From contig JBJHCE010000062.1 of NCBI GenBank assembly GCA_050485865.1, positions 1 to 16,315 on the forward strand: a stretch of 16,315 nt of DNA, given 5' to 3'. A program made the position numbers and the translations under genes. The notes under the pieces were generated by a model. It was not told the DNA's origin and did not search any database. It saw only the letters and a list, made by a program, of their open reading frames with translations. The stretch comes from SKNW01 sp050485865 (GTDB taxonomy: Bacteria > Gemmatimonadota > Gemmatimonadetes > Longimicrobiales > Gaopeijiaceae). Shown piece by piece: positions 1 to 5,598 of the stretch (the stretch's first letter is position 1; each line of letters opens with the position of its first letter).

Positions 1-208
1 AGGAGAGCCACTCGGCGCAGCTCCGTGCCCCCGCCGGCGCCCACCCCCGGATGCGGTCGAACTCGGCGATCATCCGGAGGAGCCGGTGGGTCGCCGCGTC
101 CAGGTGGGCGGAGAGCTCGGCAATGTCATGCTCCAGCGCCCGGGCACGATCGGGATCGTGAACCGAGATGCAGGACGGAAGGTCGGAGGCGGGGGCGAAA
201 GGGGTCAC
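1..208 (-). CDS. DUF222 / HNH-endonuclease-type protein, 5' end only
   Basis: Only the first 69 codons are present; the gene runs off the left edge. It starts with GTG, preceded by GAGG five bases upstream. Residues 21-69 form a helical segment containing ELSAHLDAATHRLLRMIAEF followed by a GARSCAEWLS motif. This matches the opening of DUF222 (13E12-repeat-like) proteins, in which a Gly-Ala-x-Ser-Cys-Ala-x-Trp-Leu stretch follows an Asp/His-rich helix. Full-length members often carry a C-terminal HNH nuclease domain; that part is outside the window, so nuclease activity cannot be claimed. Such genes are frequently multicopy and are found in Actinobacteria and Gemmatimonadota. It lies on the same strand as the his operon but 396 bases downstream of hisA, so it is probably a separate unit. 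Family assignment rests on motif memory. Confidence 0.72.
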   Translation of the reverse strand, partial: MTPFAPASDLPSCISVHDPDRARALEHDIAELSAHLDAATHRLLRMIAEFDRIRGWAPAGARSCAEWLS

Positions 209-285
209 GGGAACCTCGGGTCGGGCGGTTCAGGCCAAGGGGCGCACAGGGAAGAGGCGCGAGGGAGCGCGAAAGCACGCATCTC

Positions 286-291
286 AATATA
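286..291 (-). promoter_or_regulatory. Possible -10 element for the DUF222-type gene
   Basis: On the minus strand this reads TATATT, a five-of-six match to TATAAT and the most AT-rich spot in an otherwise extremely GC-rich stretch. It lies about 78 bases upstream of the GTG start of the DUF222-type gene. No good -35 hexamer is found 16-18 bases further upstream, so the call is weak. Confidence 0.35.
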
Positions 292-473
292 ACGGTGGGT
301 TTTACGGCCCCCTCGATGGGCACCTGCGCGTCCTCACGGACCCCGGAGATCTCCGAGCGGCCCACGGGGCGCCGAGGGCGATCCTGCGCCCCGCGGGGAG
401 CCCGGAGCGCCGCATCCCGAGGGGGTCCCGGAGTCGGGGCGTCCCGAAGCTCGAAAAGCTGTCAACCCCCGGA

Positions 474-515
474 CATGGGAAACGGGGACTTCCGCATGGG
501 AATTCGGGACGCAGG
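474..515. repeat. Imperfect 21-base tandem direct repeat
   Basis: Two adjacent 21-base units (474-494 and 495-515) both begin CATGGGAA and share GGGAC at matching offsets, with 14 of 21 positions identical. The spacing equals two helical turns, as is common for paired operator half-sites, but no regulator is known and chance is possible. Confidence 0.35.
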
Positions 516-567
516 CGCCGCCGCGGGGACGCCGGCGGGGGGAGGGACGGCGGCAGGAGTGGGAAGA

Positions 568-583
568 CGTCTCCGCGGAGACG
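568..583 (-). terminator. Palindrome after hisA, possible weak his operon terminator
   Basis: The 16-base perfect palindrome CGTCTCCGCGGAGACG can fold as a six-base-pair stem with a CGCG tetraloop. In the transcription direction of the his operon it is followed by TCTTCCC, a poor U tract. It begins 22 bases beyond the hisA stop codon. It could equally be a symmetric protein-binding site. Confidence 0.35.
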
Positions 584-604
584 CGGGGGGCGAACGTCAG
601 CCCG

Positions 605-1366
605 TCACGCGCCCCCGAATTCCTCCGCCACCCGGTCGGCGTCGAGGGCGCCGGTGTAGAGCGCCATGCCGAGGACCGCCCCGGCGGCGCCGTGCTCCGC
701 GAGGAACCGGAGCTCCTCCACCGTCGTCACGCCCCCCGAGATCCACACCGGGTGCGGCGAAGCCCCGAGCACCTCCGCGACACCCGCCCGGTCGATCCCC
801 TCGAGGCGACCCTCCCGCCCCACGTCGGTGCAGAGGACGCCGGCCAGGGGGAGTTCCCCCAGCGATTCCAGGTAGGGGAGGATGCGGAGGGGGCTCGTCT
901 CCCTCCATCCCCGGCTGAGCACCACCCCGTCCCGGATGTCGGCGGCCACCGCGATCCGCCGTGGGTGGCGCCCGGCGAGGTCGGCGAGCCACGAAGGGTC
1001 CTCCACCGCCCGGGTCCCCACGATGACCCGGGCCGCCCCGGCGTCCAGGAGCGCCTGGGCCCGGGCCTCGTCCCGCACGCCGCCGCCGACCTGGAGGTCG
1101 CCGGGGGCCTCGAGGGCGATCCTGGCCACCAGGTCCAGGTTGTCGCCGCTCCCGAGCGCCGCGTCGAGGTCCACCACGTGGAGGGTCCGGAAGCCCCGGG
1201 CCCGCCAGTCGCGGGCTACCGCCACCGGGTCCGGAAGGGAGACCCGCTCGTCTTCCGGGCGGCCGCCCACGAGCTGGACGCAGCGGCCGCCCTTCAGATC
1301 CACGGCGGGGATGGCGGTGAAGGCGGCGGGAGTGCGGGGGGTGCGGAGGGCGCGGTCCGCGTTCAT
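605..1366 (-). CDS. hisA: HisA, ProFAR isomerase
   Basis: 1-(5-phosphoribosyl)-5-[(5-phosphoribosylamino)methylideneamino]imidazole-4-carboxamide isomerase, a cytosolic TIM-barrel enzyme performing the Amadori rearrangement that supplies the HisH-HisF synthase. The 253-residue product is close to the usual HisA length, with a short N-terminal extension of about 15 residues. The catalytic Asp pair expected in HisA is visible: Asp23 in IPAVDLKGG and Asp181 in LCTDVGREG. The phosphate-binding loops QVGGGVRDE (92-100) and WISGGVT are also present. The ATG overlaps the hisH stop by four bases (ATGA), implying translational coupling. The second half reads CTDVGREGRLEGID, where many HisA proteins have TDISRDGTLxG, a modest divergence. 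HisF, the closest paralogue, is excluded by the AVDLKGG start motif and lack of the HisF-type N-terminal Cys/Lys pattern. Confidence 0.93.
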   Translation of the reverse strand: MNADRALRTPRTPAAFTAIPAVDLKGGRCVQLVGGRPEDERVSLPDPVAVARDWRARGFRTLHVVDLDAALGSGDNLDLVARIALEAPGDLQVGGGVRDEARAQALLDAGAARVIVGTRAVEDPSWLADLAGRHPRRIAVAADIRDGVVLSRGWRETSPLRILPYLESLGELPLAGVLCTDVGREGRLEGIDRAGVAEVLGASPHPVWISGGVTTVEELRFLAEHGAAGAVLGMALYTGALDADRVAEEFGGA

Positions 1367-1986
1367 CGGCCCACCTGGGCAAGGAAGTTCCGCAGGAGCC
1401 GGAGGCCCGCCGCCGAGCTCTTCTCCGGGTGGAACTGGACCCCCCAGGTGCGTCCCTTCCGGACGGCGGCGGCGAAGGTCTCCTCGCCGTAGGTGGAGCG
1501 CCCGATGATCACCCCGGGGTCATCCGGTTCGCAGACGAAGGAGTTCGCGTAGTAGGCGGTGAACCCCGGGTCCCGGAGGGTATCGAAGAGGGGGTCGCCT
1601 GCGGTCTCCACGTCGTTCCACCCCATCTGGGGGACGATCCGGGCCCGGAGGCGGCGCACCGGCCCCGCGATGAGGTCGATCCCGTCGCCTGCCCCTTCCT
1701 CCGATCCGGAGAAGAGGAGCTGCATCCCGAGGCAGATCCCGAGGCAGGGGAGGCCACCCTCGAGCGCCTCCCGGACCCGGGGGGCGTGCCCCTCGAGGGC
1801 CCGGACTGCCGCCCCGAAGGACCCCACCCCCGGAAGGACGAGCGCGTCCTGCGCGAGGGCCTCCTTCCATTCGGTCGTGACCCGGACCCGGGCCCCGCCG
1901 GCCTCGAGCCCCTTGACCAGGGAGTGGAGGTTTCCGGCGCCGTAGTCGAAGAGGGCGATGTCTCCTCTTGAGGGATGCGTGCTCAT
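1363..1986 (-). CDS. hisH: HisH, glutamine amidotransferase subunit of IGP synthase
   Basis: Class I glutamine amidotransferase that releases ammonia from glutamine for the cyclase HisF, together making imidazole-glycerol phosphate and AICAR. The 207-residue length is normal. The catalytic triad is visible: nucleophile Cys85 in GICLGMQLL, and His186 and Glu188 in QFHPEKS. The oxyanion-strand motif PGVGSFG (52-58) is also present. The start overlaps the hisC stop by four bases, and its own stop overlaps the hisA start. HisH needs HisF as partner. hisF is not in this window, so it must be encoded elsewhere or beyond the edge. The identification is secure. Confidence 0.95.
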   Translation of the reverse strand: MSTHPSRGDIALFDYGAGNLHSLVKGLEAGGARVRVTTEWKEALAQDALVLPGVGSFGAAVRALEGHAPRVREALEGGLPCLGICLGMQLLFSGSEEGAGDGIDLIAGPVRRLRARIVPQMGWNDVETAGDPLFDTLRDPGFTAYYANSFVCEPDDPGVIIGRSTYGEETFAAAVRKGRTWGVQFHPEKSSAAGLRLLRNFLAQVGR

Positions 1987-3065
1987 CGGGCGGTTTCGTC
2001 GAGAGAAGCGAAGAAGGATTCGAGTTCGTGTTCAGGGCCCACGCTGACCCGGATCGCGTCGCCGATCCCCGGGAGTGCGGGGAAGGGGCGAACGGCGACG
2101 CCCCGGTCCCGGAGCGCGGCGGTGAGGGCGGGGGCATCGGGCACCGGGACCAGCACGAAGTTCGCTCCCGACGGGAGGGGGGCGTACCCCCGGGCCTCGA
2201 GTCCGGCCACGAGGTGCTCCCGGCCCTCGATCGTGGCGGCGAGGACCCCGGGGACCCACCCTTCCGCATCGTCCAGGGCGGCCACGGCGGCACCCTCGGC
2301 CAGGCGGTTCACCTTGTAGGGGCCCCGGGACTTCTCGAGCTCCCGGATCACCTCCGCTCCGCCCACCGCGAACCCCACCCGGAGCCCGGCAAGCCCGTAG
2401 AGCTTGGAAAGGGTCCGGATCACCACCACGCGGGCGGACGAGGCCGCCTCCTGGAGGAAGTCGTCGCCCGAGTAGTCGGCGTAGGCCTCGTCGAGGACCA
2501 GGACCGGGCTCCCGGAACCCTCTCCCGCCGCCGCGTCCTCCACCGCGCGGACCAGGGCCTCGACCCAGCCCCGGGGGGCGACCTCGCCGGTGGGGTTGTT
2601 CGGGCGGCAGAGGTAGACGACCGCGCCCCCGCCCCCCCGGAGCGCCTCCTCCACCAGGACGCCCGGATCCGCTGCGGCGCGGGCCGCTTCCACCGGGCGG
2701 GGCTCGAGGGCGTTCATCCGGGCGAAGATCTCGACCATCGAGAAGGTGGGGGGGATGTACGCCACCCCGCCCCCGGGCCCTGCGGCGGCACGGAAGATCG
2801 AGTCCAGGAGGTCGTCGGAGCCGCACCCCGTCGAGACCTGCTCCGGCGCGATCCCGAAGCGCCGGGCCACGGCCTCGCGGAGCCGGTCCGCGTAGACGGG
2901 GGGGTAGCGGAGGAGCTCCTCCGGGTCGGCCCCCTCGATCACCGCGAGCGCACCTGGGTGGACCCCGAAGCGGCTCGTGTTGTCGGAGAGGTCCACCGGC
3001 ACGGGACGCCGGTCCGGGGCATAGGGCTCGAGGGGGGCGTAGGCCTCCCGGGGAAAGTGGGTCAT
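1983..3065 (-). CDS. hisC: HisC, histidinol-phosphate aminotransferase
   Basis: PLP-dependent class I/II aminotransferase converting imidazole-acetol phosphate to L-histidinol phosphate with glutamate as donor. The product is 360 residues, a standard length. Visible signatures are the N-terminal substrate segment VDLSDNTSRFG (24-34), the cofactor-phosphate region GCGSDDLL (80-87), RPNNPTG (154-160), the PLP-nitrogen Asp192 in LDEAYADY, the Schiff-base Lys221 in TLSKLYGLAGLRVGF, and a C-terminal IRVSVG containing the substrate-carboxylate Arg339. The usual N-terminal NEN-type motif reads SDNTS, a variant seen in some HisC branches. The ATG overlaps the hisD stop (ATGA) and its stop overlaps hisH. 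A much longer open frame extends upstream through hisD but is a shadow. hisB, which often follows hisC, is absent here. Confidence 0.94.
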   Translation of the reverse strand: MTHFPREAYAPLEPYAPDRRPVPVDLSDNTSRFGVHPGALAVIEGADPEELLRYPPVYADRLREAVARRFGIAPEQVSTGCGSDDLLDSIFRAAAGPGGGVAYIPPTFSMVEIFARMNALEPRPVEAARAAADPGVLVEEALRGGGGAVVYLCRPNNPTGEVAPRGWVEALVRAVEDAAAGEGSGSPVLVLDEAYADYSGDDFLQEAASSARVVVIRTLSKLYGLAGLRVGFAVGGAEVIRELEKSRGPYKVNRLAEGAAVAALDDAEGWVPGVLAATIEGREHLVAGLEARGYAPLPSGANFVLVPVPDAPALTAALRDRGVAVRPFPALPGIGDAIRVSVGPEHELESFFASLDETAR

Positions 3066-4414
3066 GGGGTGCCTCCGTCGGCCGGATACGGGAAGGGTGA
3101 GCCGCCCCGCATCCGCGCTGCGAGGGCGTGGGCGGGAAGCCCTTCGGCGTCGGCCAGGAGCCCCACGTCCTCGGCGAGGGCGGCGGCGGCGGCGGGGGTC
3201 AGTTCCTGCCAGGTATGGAACCGGAGGAACTCGAGGACGCCGAGCCCCGAGAAGGCCGCCGAGCGCCCCGAGGTGGGAAGAACGTGGTTCGCGCCGGTGG
3301 CGTAGTCCCCGAAGGCCACCGTCGAGGGCTCCCCCAGGAAGACCGTGCCCGCCGTGGTCTGCGTGGCCAGGTCCCCCCGGGGGTCGTCGGTGTAGATCGC
3401 CAGGTGTTCGGCGGCGTAGGCCTCGGCAAAGGCCAGGGCCTCGGCGCGGTCCCGGGCCAGGAGAAGCCCCCCCCGCGCCGCGAGGGCCTCCGCCGCGATC
3501 TCCCGCCGCGGGGCCTCCTCGAGCAGCGCTTCGAGCGATGCACGGATCCGGGGGAGGAGCGGCTCGCTCCAGGTGACGGCCGCCACCGCCGCCTCCGGGT
3601 CGTGCTCCGCCTGGGCCAGGAGTTCGGCGGCGACGAGGGTCGGGTCCGCCTCGGGACCCGCCACGACGAGCACCTCCGAGGGCCCCGCCGGGGCGTCGAT
3701 CCGGAGGTCGCCCGCCACCTGACGCTTCGCCTCCGTCACCCACCGGTTTCCGGGCCCCACGATGGCCTCCACCCGGGGCACCGACCCCGTGCCAAAGGCC
3801 AGGGCCGCCACCGCCCCGGCCCCGCCCAGCGCGAAAAGCCGCGTCGCGCCTGCCAGGGCACAGGCGGCGAGCACTTCGGCCGGGGGCTCGCCCGAGGGCC
3901 CCGGAGGCGAGCAGACCACGATCTCGGGGACCCCGGCCGCCCGGGCCGGCACCACCCCCATGAGGACCGACGACGGGTACGCGGCCCGCCCGCCGGGAGC
4001 GTACACCCCCACCGCCGGGAGCGGGGTGGCGCGGCGCCCGAGGCGGATTCCCGGCTCGGGCTCGAAGACCACCTCGGCGGGAAGCTGCGCCCGGTGGAAC
4101 GCCTCGATGTTCCGGGCGGCCCGCTCGAGGGCCTGGCGAACCCCGGGGTCCAGGGCCGCGAGGGCCTCGTCCCATCGCTCCCGGGGGACCTCGAGGGAGG
4201 CGAGCTCCACCCCGTCGAAGTCCCGGGCCATCCGGAAGAGGGCAGCGTCTCCGTTCCGGCGGACCTCGGCGAGGATCCCCCGGACGGATTCCCGGAGGGC
4301 CTCCTCGTCCGCGGGGCGCCGGTCGAGCAGCACGGCCCGCGCCTCCGCATCCAGTTCGGAAATCTTCGCTTCCATGGCGATCTTCATGTCTGACTTGACG
4401 TTGTCAAGGTTCAT
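3062..4414 (-). CDS. hisD: HisD, histidinol dehydrogenase
   Basis: Zinc- and NAD-dependent enzyme carrying out the last two oxidations, L-histidinol to L-histidinal to L-histidine. Residues matching the known zinc ligands and catalytic pair are all visible: Gln268 and His271 in AQAEHDPEA, the general-base pair Glu336-His337 in AEHLAIY, Asp370 in FGDYATGANH, and His429 in EGLPAHALA. The dinucleotide-side motif IVGPGNRWVTEAKRQV (218-233) and APAGPSEVLV are also intact. The 450 residues are slightly longer than the usual ~430 because of an N-terminal stretch with alternative Met10 and Met14. No clear Shine-Dalgarno precedes any of the three, so the start is uncertain. The first codons contain a 6-bp inverted repeat (4394-4408). 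The gene begins 13 bases after the hisG stop. Confidence 0.95.
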   Translation of the reverse strand: MNLDNVKSDMKIAMEAKISELDAEARAVLLDRRPADEEALRESVRGILAEVRRNGDAALFRMARDFDGVELASLEVPRERWDEALAALDPGVRQALERAARNIEAFHRAQLPAEVVFEPEPGIRLGRRATPLPAVGVYAPGGRAAYPSSVLMGVVPARAAGVPEIVVCSPPGPSGEPPAEVLAACALAGATRLFALGGAGAVAALAFGTGSVPRVEAIVGPGNRWVTEAKRQVAGDLRIDAPAGPSEVLVVAGPEADPTLVAAELLAQAEHDPEAAVAAVTWSEPLLPRIRASLEALLEEAPRREIAAEALAARGGLLLARDRAEALAFAEAYAAEHLAIYTDDPRGDLATQTTAGTVFLGEPSTVAFGDYATGANHVLPTSGRSAAFSGLGVLEFLRFHTWQELTPAAAAALAEDVGLLADAEGLPAHALAARMRGGSPFPYPADGGTP

Positions 4415-4427
4415 GGAGGGTGCCCCG

Positions 4428-5288
4428 TCAGGGCATGAGCCGTTCGATCCGGGTCACCAGGATCCCCTCGGCGCCCAGCTCCTTGAGTCGCGCAATCGTC
4501 TGGTAGACCTGGTCCGCGTCGACCACCGCGTGGGCGGCGACCCAGCGCCCCTGGTCCAGCACATCGACGATGGTGGGGCCCGAGATTCCCGGGAGGACCT
4601 TCCGGACCTCGTCGAGGGAGTCCCGGAGCACGTTCGCCATGAGGTAGCGCTTCTTCCGGGCCCGGAGCACCGACTCGAGCGCGGTGACGAGCTCAGTGAC
4701 CTCCCGCGGGGACCCCGCGAGGGCGGCGGCGTTCCCCACGAGGCGCGCCGACGACTCGAGGATCGTCCCGATCTCGACGAGGCCGTTCACCCGGAGGGTC
4801 GAGCCCGTGGAAGTGAGGTCCACGATCACGTCGGCGACCCCCAGGTGCGGGGCGATCTCGGCGGCCCCGGAGACCGGCACCACCTGGATCGGGATCCCCA
4901 TCTCCTCGAAGTACCGCCGGGCGAGCCCCGGAAAGGAGGTGGCGACCCGGGTCCCCTCGGCAAGGGCGGAGGGATCCCGGGCAGGGGACTCTTCGCGGAC
5001 CGCCACCACGAGGCGGCAGCGACCGAAGCCCAGGTCCAGGAGCTCGGTCACCTCGGGGCGGTTCGCCTCGGCCACGAGGTCGCTCCCGGTGATCCCGAAC
5101 TCGGCGGCCCCGTCCGCCACGAACTCGGGGATGTCCTGCGCCCGGACGAAGATGGCCTGGAAGGCGTCGCCCAGGCGGGCCACGAGGGCACGCTCGGCGC
5201 GGAACTCCGCCTTGAGCCCGGCGGTCTCGAAGAGGTCGAGGGCGTCTTCCGAGAGGCGCCCCTTGTTGGGAATGGCGATGCGAAGCAT
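4428..5288 (-). CDS. hisG: HisG long form, ATP phosphoribosyltransferase
   Basis: First, committed step of histidine synthesis: ATP plus PRPP gives N1-(5-phosphoribosyl)-ATP. The product has 286 residues, the long (HisG-L) form. It has two periplasmic-binding-like catalytic lobes, from the N-terminal LRIAIPNKGRLSED onward and including GITGSDL (65-71). The PRPP loop DLTSTGSTLRVNGL spans 157-170. A C-terminal ACT-like regulatory domain begins near RYLMANV (214-220) and runs to the end. That domain binds histidine for feedback inhibition, so no HisZ partner should be needed. It is the first enzyme gene of the operon, directly downstream of a transcription attenuator. A GGAG element lies ten bases ahead of the ATG, within a small hairpin. 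Regulation is therefore probably both by attenuation and by allosteric feedback. Confidence 0.95.
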   Translation of the reverse strand: MLRIAIPNKGRLSEDALDLFETAGLKAEFRAERALVARLGDAFQAIFVRAQDIPEFVADGAAEFGITGSDLVAEANRPEVTELLDLGFGRCRLVVAVREESPARDPSALAEGTRVATSFPGLARRYFEEMGIPIQVVPVSGAAEIAPHLGVADVIVDLTSTGSTLRVNGLVEIGTILESSARLVGNAAALAGSPREVTELVTALESVLRARKKRYLMANVLRDSLDEVRKVLPGISGPTIVDVLDQGRWVAAHAVVDADQVYQTIARLKELGAEGILVTRIERLMP

Positions 5289-5293
5289 GGGGA

Positions 5294-5308
5294 TCGAACT
5301 CCGTTCGA
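5294..5308 (-). promoter_or_regulatory. Small hairpin enclosing the hisG ribosome binding site
   Basis: On the minus strand TCGAAC-GGA-GTTCGA forms a perfect six-base-pair stem with a three-base loop. The only Shine-Dalgarno-like element before hisG, GGAG, lies in the loop and first stem position. Whether it folds in the transcript and matters for translation is inference. Confidence 0.4.
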
Positions 5309-5314
5309 GGTCAC

Positions 5315-5353
5315 AAAAAAACCGCGGCCCGCCTGGAGAGGACGGGCCGCGGT
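5315..5353 (-). terminator. Rho-independent attenuator terminator before hisG
   Basis: On the minus strand an 11-bp perfect stem (ACCGCGGCCCG pairing with CGGGCCGCGGT) closes an 11-base loop and runs directly into seven T residues. This is the strongest intrinsic terminator in the window. It lies between the leader peptide stop and the hisG start, the arrangement of a transcription attenuator. Confidence 0.93.
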
Positions 5354-5384
5354 GGTCGGGTCGGGGGTCGCCGGATGCCTGGGG

Positions 5385-5468
5385 TCAGGCACGCACCTCC
5401 GCCGCCACACGCCCCGTCCGGGACGCATGATGCGCGTGGTGGTGATGATGCAGGCACGGAGATCGCAT
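5385..5468 (-). CDS. hisL: His operon leader peptide (27 aa)
   Basis: A 27-codon reading frame from ATG to TGA, too short for routine gene calling. It begins MRSPCL and then has HHHHHAHH at residues 7-14: seven of eight consecutive codons are CAT or CAC. Such a run just ahead of hisG and an intrinsic terminator is the hallmark of a histidine attenuation leader peptide, whose translation senses charged tRNA-His; the peptide itself probably has no function. The stop codon lies in a small hairpin, 31 bases before the terminator stem. There is no Shine-Dalgarno upstream, and a promoter -10 element ends seven bases before the ATG, so translation is probably leaderless. The remainder (residues 15-27) is Ala/Arg/Val-rich and unremarkable. 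Confidence 0.9.
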   Translation of the reverse strand: MRSPCLHHHHHAHHASRTGRVAAEVRA

Positions 5469-5475
5469 GAAGGCC

Positions 5476-5505
5476 ACGCTAGCGGCGGCCCCGGGGGGCG
5501 GTCAA
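5476..5505 (-). promoter_or_regulatory. Probable promoter of the his operon (leaderless)
   Basis: On the minus strand TTGACC (5500-5505) is followed after 18 bases by TAGCGT (5476-5481), a TAnnnT-type -10. Seven bases separate the -10 from the leader peptide ATG, so transcription would start at or next to the A of the start codon. The -35 is five of six to TTGACA; the -10 is the weaker half. Confidence 0.55.
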
Positions 5506-5598
5506 CCCCGGCACGTGCACCCCGGGGATCCTCCGGGCGCGCCGGCGGTACCGGGAGGGCCCACGCCCCTCACGACGGTTTCGCCCTCCGCCGCCGCC

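Larger units (their letters stand above)
209..604. other. 396-base intergenic stretch between hisA and the DUF222-type gene
   Basis: No credible protein gene is seen here. Open frames on both strands are low-complexity Arg/Pro/Gly-rich translations typical of shadow frames in GC-rich DNA. The stretch holds a possible -10 box (286-291), an imperfect 21-base tandem repeat (474-515) and a 16-base perfect palindrome (568-583). hisF, which often follows hisA, is not here. Confidence 0.6.
5315..5468 (-). promoter_or_regulatory. Histidine operon leader / attenuator region
   Basis: The leader transcript combines three elements: a His-rich leader peptide, a hairpin over its stop codon (6-bp stem TGCCTG/CAGGCA, 5376-5391) and the terminator. 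A candidate antiterminator is visible. GGACGGG in leader codons 17-19 (5413-5419) is perfectly complementary to CCCGTCC at the top of the terminator 5' arm and its loop (5340-5346). A ribosome stalled early in the His run would leave GGACGGG free to pair and disturb the terminator; a ribosome reaching the stop would let the terminator form. The components are seen directly; the switching mechanism follows the classical his/trp attenuation model and has not been folded computationally. Confidence 0.82.

Noticed and set aside
460..465. Exact TTGACA on the minus strand in the gap after hisA
   Set aside because: No TAnnnT-like -10 lies 16-18 bases downstream, and the next gene in that direction begins about 250 bases away.
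25..918. Long plus-strand open frame across the left end and hisA
   Set aside because: The translation is Arg/Pro/Gly-rich low complexity and lies antisense to hisA; such open frames are a by-product of very high GC content.
1983..4175. 730-codon minus-strand open frame covering hisC and part of hisD
   Set aside because: Only its last 360 codons are HisC; the upstream part is an out-of-frame shadow of hisD with no family resemblance.
4421..4435. 5-bp hairpin around the hisG stop codon
   Set aside because: The stem TGCCC/GGGCA is short and expected by chance in GC-rich DNA; there is no T tract.
5467..5598. Upstream ATG for the PIG-L deacetylase
   Set aside because: It would place 44 Pro/Gly-rich residues before a clear signal peptide and would overlap the his leader start on the other strand.
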